Below are positions 50,925 through 59,169 of a stretch of 64,000 nucleotides of DNA, piece by piece. A model generated the notes under the pieces. It had not been told where the DNA came from, ran no database searches, and saw only the letters and a list, made by a program, of their open reading frames with translations. Each line of letters opens with the position of its first letter. Within the stretch, counting starts at the first letter, position 1. Made by a program: the position numbers and the translations under genes. The DNA is from Streptococcaceae bacterium AM104-57 (GTDB taxonomy: Bacteria > Bacillota > Bacilli > Lactobacillales > Streptococcaceae): NCBI GenBank assembly GCA_027659245.1, contig JAQDPW010000010.1, positions 7,436-71,435 of the forward strand. The letters are read 5' to 3'.

Positions 50925-51665
50925 ATGACAGAAATTGATAAAAGGAATTTAAAAAATTATCTTTATATTACATTTGGAATTACTTATATAGCTTGGGGGT
51001 TTCTTGCCATAATTACGCAATCAAATATTTTGGGATTAGAAACGATTATAGGGAGAATGTTACATATAGTAGGTGCACTTGGTCCAGCTATTGCAAGTGG
51101 CTTTTATTTGAAGAGTAATAATATAAAATTTAAATATTTTGTATTTAATAAAAGAAAAAATAGTAGTATTTATTTCATTATTCATTTGTTAGCAATTTTG
51201 ATATTATTTTCTGTATCTTCCTTAGAACTAAACGGAGTATCCATTTATCTGATGCCACTATTCTTTATTCAATTAATTTTTTTTGGTGGCGGACATGAAG
51301 AATTAGGATGGAGAGGTATATTACAACCCTTACTTGATAAAAAATATACTTTTTGGCAATCTAATTTGATTGTAGGTTCAATTTGGGGAATTTGGCATCT
51401 GCCTTTATGGTTTATAGTTGGAGAAAGTCATCAAGGATTTCCTTTTATTTTATTTTTTGTATATACATTATTTTTAAGTTTTATTTTAGGGCTTCTTTAC
51501 CGTCAAACGAAATCTGTGGGTTACTGTATATTATTTCATGCGTTCGCAAATTTGTTAAATCTCTATTTTGTTTTAAAAATTAATATTATTTTTATTATCA
51601 TTTTTATTGTTTATTTAGTTTATACAATATTGGCGAGTAATAGAATTAGTAAGGAAAGCAGGTAG
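50925..51665 (+). CDS. CPBP-family intramembrane metalloprotease
   Basis: The 246-residue membrane protein has about seven hydrophobic segments. Active-site motifs of the CPBP/Abi family are GGHEELGWRG near 125, IWHLPLW near 160 and FHAFANL near 205. Relatives include eukaryotic CAAX proteases and bacteriocin self-immunity proteins. The gene is strongly AT-rich (many ATA, AAT, TTA codons) compared with rlmCD just upstream, which suggests acquired DNA. It is followed five bases later by a TfoX_N gene. Confidence 0.88.
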   Translation: MTEIDKRNLKNYLYITFGITYIAWGFLAIITQSNILGLETIIGRMLHIVGALGPAIASGFYLKSNNIKFKYFVFNKRKNSSIYFIIHLLAILILFSVSSLELNGVSIYLMPLFFIQLIFFGGGHEELGWRGILQPLLDKKYTFWQSNLIVGSIWGIWHLPLWFIVGESHQGFPFILFFVYTLFLSFILGLLYRQTKSVGYCILFHAFANLLNLYFVLKINIIFIIIFIVYLVYTILASNRISKESR

Positions 51666-51670
51666 AAAAA

Positions 51671-51991
51671 ATGGCTTCAAGTAAAGAATATTTAGATTTC
51701 ATTTTAGAACAATTATCCGCGTTGGAAGAAATATCATATAGAGCAATGATGGGTGAATATATAATTTATTATCGAGGGAAAATCATGGGTGGAATTTATG
51801 ATGATAGATTTTTAGTGAAGCCTGTCAAATCTGCAATAGCGTATATGCCGAATGTAGAGTACGAATTGCCGTATGAAGGTGCAAAGGAAATGCTATTGGT
51901 AGATGATGTTGACAACAAAGAATATTTAACCGGCTTATTTAATTCAATGTATGATGAGTTACCTGCACCAAAACCAAAGAAAAAGAAATAA
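51671..51991 (+). CDS. TfoX N-terminal domain protein, copy 1
   Basis: The 106-residue protein consists of a TfoX_N domain alone: SYRAMMGEYIIYYRGKIMGGIYDDRFLVKP..., PYEGAKEMLLVDD, then a Lys-rich tail. Stand-alone TfoX_N proteins are common in mobile gene arrays, and their role is unknown; full TfoX regulates competence in other bacteria. It starts five bases after the CPBP gene and is paralogous to the protein at 55586. The non-coding element copy 1 begins seven bases after its stop. Confidence 0.85.
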   Translation: MASSKEYLDFILEQLSALEEISYRAMMGEYIIYYRGKIMGGIYDDRFLVKPVKSAIAYMPNVEYELPYEGAKEMLLVDDVDNKEYLTGLFNSMYDELPAPKPKKKK

Positions 51992-51997
51992 TAAAAT

Positions 51998-52239
51998 CTC
52001 AGTTTGTCGAGGTAATACCATTTAACGATAACCTTATGCTATCGTTAAAAAGTTTATAGAACAGACAAGACTACCTGGCATAATTAGTGTTCACTCGTTT
52101 CATGTTGAGGCGGTATCACTGCTTGTACGAGCTGAGGCATCAGAGAAGTAGAAGCAGATGTTCGGCCCATGCGATAGGACTCGTAGAATGAGGAGGGAAA
52201 CCGACGAAATGGTACGGTAAGTCCGAATCGCTGAGTGCG
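51998..52239 (+). ncRNA. Putative structured RNA element, copy 1
   Basis: No gene is seen in 51992-52364. The 242-bp stretch is homologous to 56546-56822. Its 5' part has AGGTA (52010-52014) able to pair with TACCT (52072-52076), around a perfect hairpin TTTAACGATA/TATCGTTAAA (52021-52030, 52040-52049) with loop ACCTTATGC. The middle is unlike copy 2. The 3' core, from GCCCATGCGATAGGA at 52165 to ACGAAATG about 52211, has one change in about 47 bases and contains GG-GAAA-CC inside a TCGT/ACGA stem. TTCGG (52161-52165) pairs with CCGAA (52223-52227), and CTCAG (51999-52003) with CTGAG (52231-52235). Strand and RNA nature are inferred from pairing and orientation after the gene. Confidence 0.55.
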
Positions 52240-52364
52240 TGGCTCTGCTCTTCCGATCTGAGACAGCGAAAAGTAGAAGGAGATGGTATTGGTATCAATC
52301 AATGAGTAACAAAGTAACAGCATGATTCGTAACATTTGCTTGTAATTTGCGGAGGAACATCAAT

Positions 52365-52793
52365 ATGGATGGAATAACAAAAGATTCTATAAAAACGGCT
52401 AAACTAATGAAACAATTATGGCCCCAATTGACCGATAAAGAAGCTATTGATGAAGTAAAAAAATATACGAATGGCAAAAATACTGCAATCTTTACTGAAG
52501 TTGAAGGTGACACAATTGTAGGTCTAGCACTATGTTCACTCAGATTTGATTACGTTGAAGGTTGTAAATATAGTCCTGTTGGATTCTTAGAAGGGATTAT
52601 TGTCGACGAGGAATATCGTTTAAAGGATATTGCTAAAAATCTCTGTACAAAATGTGAGGAATGGGCGAAAAATAAAGGATGTAAGGAATTTGCAAGTGAC
52701 TGTACTTTAACGAATATGGATTCTATAAGATTTCATCTCAATATTGGATTTCAGGAGGCAAATAGAATTATTCATTTTAAGAAGAAATTATAA
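52365..52793 (+). CDS. Aminoglycoside 6'-N-acetyltransferase-like protein
   Basis: The 142-residue GNAT protein has the AAC(6')-I pattern: LMKQLWPQLTDKEA at the start, FDYVEG, SPVGFLEGIIVDEEYR, then CEEWAKNKGCKEFASDCTLTN and a C-terminal GFQEANRIIHFKKKL. AAC(6') enzymes acetylate aminoglycosides, but many chromosomal relatives have other substrates. The acetyl-CoA loop reads YRLKDIAKNL where family members have a Gly in place of the Asp, which may weaken activity. ATG 52365 with GGAGG 12 bases upstream is the best start. Confidence 0.8.
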   Translation: MDGITKDSIKTAKLMKQLWPQLTDKEAIDEVKKYTNGKNTAIFTEVEGDTIVGLALCSLRFDYVEGCKYSPVGFLEGIIVDEEYRLKDIAKNLCTKCEEWAKNKGCKEFASDCTLTNMDSIRFHLNIGFQEANRIIHFKKKL

Positions 52794-52846
52794 TTTCAGA
52801 ACCTGGTCAAAATTTATGTATCTTTAGAAAGTGTGAAAGATTGGAC

Positions 52847-53334
52847 GAACAAATTTTTTTGATGGGTGGAAATCCGCAGTTTTCCAAAGCCATTTTTCTA
52901 ACCTAAACACTGATTACTTACTCTTGGACACTGAGCAGATTAATCTTGATAGCTATCTAGATGCTGATCTAATTATCATCGGTGGTGGAAATACGGAAAA
53001 GTATTTAGCTTCTTACGTCAATCAGCAGTTCAAAAATTATATCGATCGTATGCTGAATAAAGGGGCGAAAGTTATGGGATTTTCTGCAGGAGCCCTATTA
53101 TTAGGAGAAAAAGTCTATGTTTCACCTAATGATAATTCAGATCATCAGATAAAGATAAAAAATGGATTAGGACTCTTTAGTCAGTTTTTAATTAGTGTTC
53201 ATTATGATTCCTGGAATGATAAAGCTAATAAGGATAGAGCTGAAGAACTCGTTAATGTTCCCATAATTCCACTAAATGATCATTCCTGTCTTGTATTGGA
53301 TAAATCTGGGAACATTATAGAGAAAATTGACTAA
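52847..53334 (+). pseudogene. Peptidase S51-like gene, 5' end frame-broken
   Basis: From 52924 the frame is open with a TTG-like start and encodes DADLIIIGGGNTEKYLASYV, the nucleophile elbow GFSAGALLLGE and PLNDHSCLVLDKSGN, typical of the S51 (dipeptidase E-like) family. The expected N-terminus (QIFLMGGNPQFSKAIF) is found at about 52847-52900 in another frame, and the frames switch near 52895-52905. No good start or ribosome site precedes the open part. Most family members are about 200-230 residues, so this 136-residue remainder is probably not functional. Confidence 0.65.
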
Positions 53335-53440
53335 TTTTCATTATGTAAATCTGGATCTAGGATACTAAAGTGTAGATGAAATGGATAGATTACTAGTGAA
53401 AACTGCAAAAAGAGTTGTGAAATGAATCGGAGAGTGCTTG

Positions 53441-54331
53441 ATGGATTTTAGTAGTAAGATAGCTATAAATAAAGGCTGGTCAGATGATAAAAAATATTGT
53501 GTGACAGATAAAAATCAGGAAAAATATTTTTTGCGTATTTCTGATAAGGAGAAGTTAGATTCTAAAAAATTTGAATTTGATATGATGGAGAAAGTAGCTT
53601 CTCTTGGAGTTCCAATGTGTAAACCAATTAGCATAGAACTCTGCGAGAACGAAGTACATTCTTTACACGAATGGATAGACGGGAAAGATGCAAGAGAAAC
53701 CATTTTAACTGTTTCGAAAGAACAACAATATACTTATGGAGTAGAAGCAGGAAGAATCCTTCAAAAAATTCATTCTCTTCCTGCTACAGAAGTTTGTGAA
53801 GACTGGGAAATCTTTTTTAATCGAAAAATTGATGATAAAATCTCCAAATATAAAGAATGCCCCGTTCAATACGAAAATGGTCAGATTTTTATTGAGTTTT
53901 TAAATGCAAATCGAGAATTGTTAAAAGACAGACCTCAGGTCTTCCAACATGGAGATTATCATATCGGGAATTTCATGATTGGTGAAGATCGTAAAATTTA
54001 TGTCATTGACTTTGATCGCTTTGACGTCGGAGATCCTTGGGAAGAGTTTAATCGTATTGTATGGTCTGCTCAAGTCTCTCCCTCTTTTGCGTCTGGTATG
54101 ATAGATGGATATTTTGATCATAAGGTTCCAGATTTATTTTGGAAACTTCTTGCTATCTATATTCTAAATAACATAGTTGGTGCTCTGCCATGGTCTGTTC
54201 CTTACGGAATCGAAGAAATAGCAGTAATGCAAAATCAAGCTAAGGAAATTTTAGAATGGTATGATGATATGAAGCAAATCATTCCTAGTTGGTATTTGAT
54301 TGAGAAAAGGCTGAATAATAAAAGGGTTTAA
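53441..54331 (+). CDS. Aminoglycoside phosphotransferase-family kinase
   Basis: The 296-residue APH-fold protein has VFQHGDYHIGNFMI (Brenner-type catalytic loop, near 170) and VIDFDRFDVGDPWEEFNRI (Mg2+ Asp, near 187). Upstream residues include a Lys/Glu ATP pocket (KYFLRISDKEKLDSKKFEFD). Substrates of such proteins range from aminoglycosides to small metabolites, and resistance cannot be claimed. ATG 53441 is preferred over the TTG one codon earlier. It is AT-rich like its neighbours. Confidence 0.82.
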   Translation: MDFSSKIAINKGWSDDKKYCVTDKNQEKYFLRISDKEKLDSKKFEFDMMEKVASLGVPMCKPISIELCENEVHSLHEWIDGKDARETILTVSKEQQYTYGVEAGRILQKIHSLPATEVCEDWEIFFNRKIDDKISKYKECPVQYENGQIFIEFLNANRELLKDRPQVFQHGDYHIGNFMIGEDRKIYVIDFDRFDVGDPWEEFNRIVWSAQVSPSFASGMIDGYFDHKVPDLFWKLLAIYILNNIVGALPWSVPYGIEEIAVMQNQAKEILEWYDDMKQIIPSWYLIEKRLNNKRV

Positions 54332-54448
54332 ATATCAATTTGAAAAAATGTCAAGAATATTTGCTCATATTATAACAAATTCAATTCTTTATTAATATCT
54401 ATCGAGAATTATCTTGAAACTTGGAATGTTGTTTCGGGGTCAAGTTAC

Positions 54449-55066
54449 ATGAAAGGATATATTTTAAATTTAGAAAAAGAATTCTCTTTAATTGAAAATG
54501 GATTTAAAGAAGAAGAGCAAAGGGCTCTTGCTGACTATCTATCAAACGATAATGTGTATACCAAAGAATTAGCATTTTTAGCCTTTAAATCCAATGTATA
54601 TCAAGTTAGAATGTACAGTGTATTTCTCTTTGGATATTTGTCATCGTATGAAGAAATTTTGGTCTTCATGAGGGATGAGGTTTCAAAGGATGACAATTGG
54701 AGAGTTCAAGAAGTATTAGCAAAAGCATTTGATGAATTTTGTAAGCAAACAGGTTATGAAAAATCTCTTCCGGTTATTGACGAATGGTTACAAAACAGTA
54801 ATCCAAATGTTAGAAGAGCTGTTACAGAAGGTTTGAGAATATGGACGAGTAGACCATATTTCAAGGAAAATCCGAATGAAGCTATTGAAAGGATTGCCAA
54901 CTTAAAAGAAGATGCAAGCGAATATGTGAGAAAATCAGTTGGAAATGCTTTAAGGGATATTAGTAAGAAATTCCCGGAGTTGATTAAAATTGAGCTTGAT
55001 AGCTGGAAATTAGAAAGTAAAGAGATAAAACAAGTTTACAAGTTGGCAAGTAAATTGATTGTATGA
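54449..55066 (+). CDS. HEAT-repeat DNA alkylation repair-like protein
   Basis: The 205-residue all-helical protein is built of HEAT-like pairs resembling AlkC/AlkD-type DNA glycosylases: YQVRMYSVFLFGYLS, NWRVQEVLAKAFDEFCKQTGYE, NPNVRRAVTEGLRIWTSRPYFKENP and EYVRKSVGNALRDISKKFPELI. Family members flip out or recognise alkylated bases, but many homologues lack activity. The ATG follows a poor ribosome site (TTTCGGGGTCAAGTTAC). It is probably a cassette gene transcribed with the VOC gene after it. Confidence 0.78.
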   Translation: MKGYILNLEKEFSLIENGFKEEEQRALADYLSNDNVYTKELAFLAFKSNVYQVRMYSVFLFGYLSSYEEILVFMRDEVSKDDNWRVQEVLAKAFDEFCKQTGYEKSLPVIDEWLQNSNPNVRRAVTEGLRIWTSRPYFKENPNEAIERIANLKEDASEYVRKSVGNALRDISKKFPELIKIELDSWKLESKEIKQVYKLASKLIV

Positions 55067-55092
55067 CAAATAAGAATTCATAGGAGGTAACG

Positions 55093-55521
55093 ATGAACAA
55101 GATTACTTGTATTTGTTTAGGTGTGAAAGATATGGAAAGGTCAATAAAGTTTTATAGAGATGGTTTAGGATATAAGACTGATTGCAGAGAAAATAATCCG
55201 TCAGTATGCTTTTTTGATACTCCGGGAACAAAGTTTGAACTATTTCCTTTGGAACAATTAGCAAAAGATATTGATGAAAATAATCCACCAAAAGGGAATG
55301 GATTTTCAGGAATTACATTAGCCTACAATGTTGAACATAAAGAAGATGTAGAGACTGTAATTGCATTAGTAAGAAAAGCAGGTGGAAAAATTGTAAAAGA
55401 GCCACAGGAAGTTTTTTGGGGTGGATATCACGCATATTTTTCGGATTTAGATGGATACTATTGGGAAGTTTCATGGGGACCGAATTTTCAATTTGATGAA
55501 AATGGATTGCTGAAATTTTGA
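55093..55521 (+). CDS. VOC-family (glyoxalase/bleomycin-resistance fold) protein
   Basis: The 142-residue two-module VOC protein starts ITCICLGVKDMERSIKFYRDGLGYKT and ends GGYHAYFSDLDGYYWEVSWGPNFQFDE, which carries the metal-ligand-type Glu. The family includes glyoxalase I, dioxygenases and antibiotic-binding proteins; the substrate cannot be assigned. ATAGGAGGTAACG gives a strong ribosome site. Confidence 0.85.
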   Translation: MNKITCICLGVKDMERSIKFYRDGLGYKTDCRENNPSVCFFDTPGTKFELFPLEQLAKDIDENNPPKGNGFSGITLAYNVEHKEDVETVIALVRKAGGKIVKEPQEVFWGGYHAYFSDLDGYYWEVSWGPNFQFDENGLLKF

Positions 55522-55585
55522 GGATAAATAGGGAAAGAGTTTGCCATAAAGTAAGGAATATTTGATTTTGAAGGAGGTAATCATA

Positions 55586-55930
55586 GTGAATGAATTTAAT
55601 GAATTTGTTCGTGAGATTTTTTCTGCAGCAGGTGATATTGTCATAAGATCCATGATGGGCGGCTACCTTATATATTTTAACGGTAAGCTGATAGGTGACA
55701 TTTGCGATAATGAACTATTTTTAAAGAGAACGCCGACATCGGACAAACTTCTTGCAGACTCAGAATTGCGTTATCCGTATGAGGGTTCAAAGAGATTAAT
55801 GCACGTATTCGACAGATTTGAGGATATGGATTTGATTAAGAAACTACTAGAAGGTATGTATGTGGAATTGCCAACACCTAAACTTAGAAAAAGAAATAAT
55901 CAAATTAGAAGTTGTAGGGGGGAAGAATGA
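55586..55930 (+). CDS. TfoX N-terminal domain protein, copy 2
   Basis: The 114-residue TfoX_N protein is paralogous to the one at 51671: both share IRSMMGGYLIYF/YRAMMGEYIIYY, PYEG(S/A)K and a MY-ELP-PK tail. GTG at 55586 is the start because AAGGAGGT lies seven bases before it. It overlaps the next gene by four bases (ATGA), so the two are translated together. Confidence 0.82.
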   Translation: MNEFNEFVREIFSAAGDIVIRSMMGGYLIYFNGKLIGDICDNELFLKRTPTSDKLLADSELRYPYEGSKRLMHVFDRFEDMDLIKKLLEGMYVELPTPKLRKRNNQIRSCRGEE

Positions 55931-56544
55931 GAATCGGAGTTATTCAAGCAAGTTCGCAAGCGACCAAAAATCAAATAATCTATGATGCTGTATTAAAGTA
56001 TGCTCCAAAGAAATCTGAGGTTATAAATTTTGGCTGCACGATAGAAGAAAATGAAAAATATTCGTATATAGAGATTTCTATTCTTGTAGGTATCTTGTTG
56101 GCGAGTAGGACAGTTGATTTCGTTGTTACGGGCTGTTCTTCCGGACAAGGAATGATGCTTGCTTGTAATAGTATGCCTGATGTCATTTGCGGGTATGCAC
56201 CTACACCGAATGATGCCTATTTATTTGCCCAGATTAATAATGGAAATGCGATATCATTACCATTAGGTGAAGATTATACATGGTCAGGTACTGAAAATCT
56301 CGAAAGAACAATAGAAGCTCTTTTCTCGGAGCCATTTGGGCAAGGATACCCAAAAAGTGAGGCAGAAAGAAAGGTAAGAGATGCTGAGAAACTTAAAGAA
56401 ATAAGAAGAATCGGGCAGGTTCAGTTTGAAGAATTCGCAAATGTACTAGATATATCATTGTTTGAATCAATAAAGAGGAAACAGAATGTAATTCAGAATG
56501 TAAAGGCGTATGGGAAGAAAGAAATAGCTGATTTAATGAAATGA
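55927..56544 (+). CDS. RpiB/LacAB-family isomerase-like protein
   Basis: The 205-residue protein has the RpiB-type fold markers: MRIGVIQASSQATKNQIIYDAV at the start and VDFVVTGCSSGQGMMLACN near 70, aligning with the catalytic Cys/phosphate loop of ribose 5-phosphate isomerase B. Typical RpiB proteins are about 150 residues; here a helical C-terminal extension of about 50 residues is added (KVRDAEKLKEIRRIGQ...). The substrate is unknown. It is coupled to the TfoX_N gene, and the non-coding element copy 2 starts directly after it. Confidence 0.75.
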   Translation: MRIGVIQASSQATKNQIIYDAVLKYAPKKSEVINFGCTIEENEKYSYIEISILVGILLASRTVDFVVTGCSSGQGMMLACNSMPDVICGYAPTPNDAYLFAQINNGNAISLPLGEDYTWSGTENLERTIEALFSEPFGQGYPKSEAERKVRDAEKLKEIRRIGQVQFEEFANVLDISLFESIKRKQNVIQNVKAYGKKEIADLMK

Positions 56545-56545
56545 A

Positions 56546-56822
56546 CAAATCCTAGTTTGTCTAGGTAATATCTTTTAACGATAACCTTATGCTATCGTTA
56601 AAAGGTTTATAGATATGTTTCTACATACAGACAGGACTACCTGACATACTTAGTGTTCACTCTTTTCGTGTTGAGTGTGTGCTTGTTAGAGAAAAGTGGA
56701 TAATCCTCAAAAGGTTCGACCAAACTTTTTGAGTCCGCCCATGCGATAGGAGTCGTAGAATGAGGAGGGAAACCGACGAAATGATAAGGCCAGTCCGAAC
56801 CGTCGAGTTTGTAGGATTGCTA
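56546..56822 (+). ncRNA. Putative structured RNA element, copy 2
   Basis: No gene is seen in 56545-56900. The 5' block has AGGTA (56563-56567) pairing with TACCT (56638-56642), enclosing an 11-bp hairpin TTTTAACGATA/TATCGTTAAAA (56573-56583, 56593-56603) with the same nine-base loop as copy 1. A variable middle (about 56680-56735) follows. The 3' core (56737-56783) is nearly identical to copy 1. GGTTCG (56713-56718) pairs with CGAACC (56796-56801), where copy 1 uses TTCGG/CCGAA. The outer ends CAAATCCTA (56546-56554) and TAGGATTG (about 56812-56819) can close the structure. No match to a known RNA family is recognised. Confidence 0.55.
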
Positions 56823-56900
56823 GTTAAAGCAATTTGATATAGTGTTCAAATAATCAATAAAAAATGTAGTATTTTAGCAAATATAATATGGAGGTTTAAG

Positions 56901-58691
56901 ATGCCAACTACAATAGAAGTTAATAAGCAGAGTGTTGAGGCACTACTTGGTAGTGGAAGAACAAAACCATTTGTTATTCCAGAATATCAGCGTCCTTATG
57001 CTTGGACAGATGAGCAGGTTGAAACACTGTTTGAAGATTTATGGGAATTTACCGTCAGTAATGGTGGTACTGAACGCGAAGGTTCGTATTTTCTTGGAAG
57101 TATCGTTTCGTATGAAAATGATAATGGTGAACAGGAAATTATTGATGGTCAGCAACGTATTACCTCTCTGTTTTTATTGTTAAGAGCGATTTACACAAAG
57201 CTATTTAATTCTCCATTATCAGAACGAACTCCAGAAGCGAACAATTTTATTGGTAAGATTGAACCCTCAATCTGGCGCACTAATAAACTGACTGGAACAG
57301 TTGATTATAAGACTACTCTTCTAACATCACGTGTTGTTAATAATGAAGGTAATGAAATTCTTCGTAAAATTCTCGAAACTGGAAGAGCAAATAAAGATTC
57401 TAAAGATAATTATTCTAGAAATTATATTCATTTTCAGGAGTTACTTGATAAACATTCAAGTGATAATCCCTTGATGATTTATCAGTTCATTTATTCCCTA
57501 TTAAATCAAGCTATTCTTTTACCAATAACTGCTGATACCCAAGATACAGCATTGACTATTTTCTCTACTTTAAATGACAGAGGTTTACCGCTATCTGATG
57601 CTGATATATTTAAAGCTAAGATTTATAACCATCTTGAGGGAAAAGATAAGGAAATGTTTATTGAACGCTGGAAAGATCTTGATGAACAAGCTACAGCAGC
57701 TAATGAAAGTATCCAACAATTATTTTATTACTATATGTTCTATCTTAGAGCTTTGGAAAAAGATACTAAAAGTACTACACCTGGTGTCAGAAAATACTAT
57801 TCGAGTAACAAATTTGAACGCCTTTATCAATCTGAATTATTAGATAATTTATTTGTAATGCTCGAATTATGGAAAGTAATCAATAAAGGTGAAGTGCTTG
57901 AAGATGAGAGTTGGTCATCAAATATAAAGATCAAACAAACATTAGATACACTTACTTCATATCCTAATGAGTTCTGGAAATATCCGGTGATTATATATTA
58001 TATTTGTTATCGTAAGGATAAAAACTTTGAGGATAAATTTGCAAGATTCTTAAACAAATTACTAGCTGAACTAATGACAAAATACATTCTTATTCCAACT
58101 ATCAATGCTGTTAAAGGTGATATTTTGAAATTAAATTCAGCAATTGTTGTATCAGATATTCCTAAATTTGATTTCAAAGAACTAGACCAAGCTCAACTTG
58201 AAGTAGGAATCCAAAATCCTCACCGTAATGTGGTGAGAATGTTGCTTAAAACACTTGCTTATAAACATCAGGATTCATTATTACCAAGTAAATGGGAAAT
58301 CGAGCATATCTTCCCTCAAAAATGGCAAACTAACTACTTTATCGATGAATCAGATCATAAAATCCGAGAGAAAATCGAGCATATAGGCAATAAATTACCA
58401 TTTGAAAAGAAGTTAAATATTATAGCAGGAAATGGTTACTTTGCTAAAAAGAAAAAAGAATATGCAGATTCTAAGATCGAAATCACAAAATTTATGGGAC
58501 TTTCTGAAATTCAAGAGTGGAATTTAGAGTCAATTTCGAAAAGAGATATCAGGATTTCAGATTCTATTATTGCAATTCTTAAAAAATGGAACAAAGAGTA
58601 TTCGGTTATTACAAAAGAAATTGTTTCCAATAAACCTTCAGATGAGGATTTAGCTCGTATTGCTGAATTTAAGGAAAAAGGCTGGATTTAA
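56901..58691 (+). CDS. DUF262/DUF1524 protein (GmrSD-type restriction)
   Basis: The 596-residue protein has an N-terminal DUF262 domain (FVIPEYQRPYAWTDEQVETLFEDLWEF near 20; EIIDGQQRITSLFLLLRAI near 78 with the DGQQR motif) and a C-terminal DUF1524 HNH nuclease (WEIEHIFPQKW near 470, HIGNK). Single-chain GmrSD proteins are type IV enzymes that cut modified phage DNA using nucleotide hydrolysis. GGAGGTTTAAG precedes the ATG. It stands alone after element copy 2 and is probably an anti-phage gene of the island. Confidence 0.88.
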   Translation: MPTTIEVNKQSVEALLGSGRTKPFVIPEYQRPYAWTDEQVETLFEDLWEFTVSNGGTEREGSYFLGSIVSYENDNGEQEIIDGQQRITSLFLLLRAIYTKLFNSPLSERTPEANNFIGKIEPSIWRTNKLTGTVDYKTTLLTSRVVNNEGNEILRKILETGRANKDSKDNYSRNYIHFQELLDKHSSDNPLMIYQFIYSLLNQAILLPITADTQDTALTIFSTLNDRGLPLSDADIFKAKIYNHLEGKDKEMFIERWKDLDEQATAANESIQQLFYYYMFYLRALEKDTKSTTPGVRKYYSSNKFERLYQSELLDNLFVMLELWKVINKGEVLEDESWSSNIKIKQTLDTLTSYPNEFWKYPVIIYYICYRKDKNFEDKFARFLNKLLAELMTKYILIPTINAVKGDILKLNSAIVVSDIPKFDFKELDQAQLEVGIQNPHRNVVRMLLKTLAYKHQDSLLPSKWEIEHIFPQKWQTNYFIDESDHKIREKIEHIGNKLPFEKKLNIIAGNGYFAKKKKEYADSKIEITKFMGLSEIQEWNLESISKRDIRISDSIIAILKKWNKEYSVITKEIVSNKPSDEDLARIAEFKEKGWI

Positions 58692-58779
58692 CAGTAAATA
58701 AATACTGCGTTTTTCAAACTACTTTAGATTTTTATAGAGAAAGCGTGTGAGATGAGAAAATAGTGGTGGGAGAGATTTA

Positions 58780-59169
58780 ATGCTAGAGTGGAAATCTGTA
58801 CCAGAAGATGAATATGAATTTAGTGTAGTTTATAGTGAGAATAGTCATTACGAGATTTCTACGATGACTTTGAAGGGTAAGAAAAATCTGATTAGATTGA
58901 AATTTCCCTTCTGTCATTTTTACCAAATCGTAGATAGAAACTTATTTGATACTCTTCAGCAGATTCCTAGTTCGCCAGAACTTGAATCCCCGATTTGTAA
59001 GCTAGAGACCAGTAGCCTGATTACAGAAGTGATTCATAGGGCGGGTGGAGTTTTGGCTGAAGAAGATTTGGTTCATTTTCGTATTTGTGCAAAGAATCTA
59101 GTCTTTGACTTAGTTATCTATAAAAATCAAGAGAGTGATATAAGGATAGAAGAGGTTGAACAAAAATGA
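58780..59169 (+). CDS. Hypothetical protein, tandem paralogue 1
   Basis: A 129-residue soluble protein (MLEWKSVPEDEYEFSVVY...). The family is not recognised. It resembles the next protein over much of its length: SENSHYEI / QENHLQI, an LK-rich turn, then a beta-rich stretch and an Ile-Asp/Ile-His helix. ATG follows GGGAGAG. It overlaps the next gene by four bases. Small paired proteins of this sort can be immunity proteins, but no toxin is visible here. Confidence 0.65.
   Translation: MLEWKSVPEDEYEFSVVYSENSHYEISTMTLKGKKNLIRLKFPFCHFYQIVDRNLFDTLQQIPSSPELESPICKLETSSLITEVIHRAGGVLAEEDLVHFRICAKNLVFDLVIYKNQESDIRIEEVEQK

Noticed and set aside
52084-52335. 83-codon open frame on the minus strand
   Set aside because: It covers the non-coding element copy 1; copy 2 does not keep the frame, so it is not a conserved gene.
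51998-56822. Reading the repeated element as an integron attC site, group II intron or CRISPR-related RNA
   Set aside because: There is no GTTRRRY/RYYYAAC pair, no intron domain V pattern or reverse transcriptase, and no repeat-spacer array or cas gene. The element stays unassigned.
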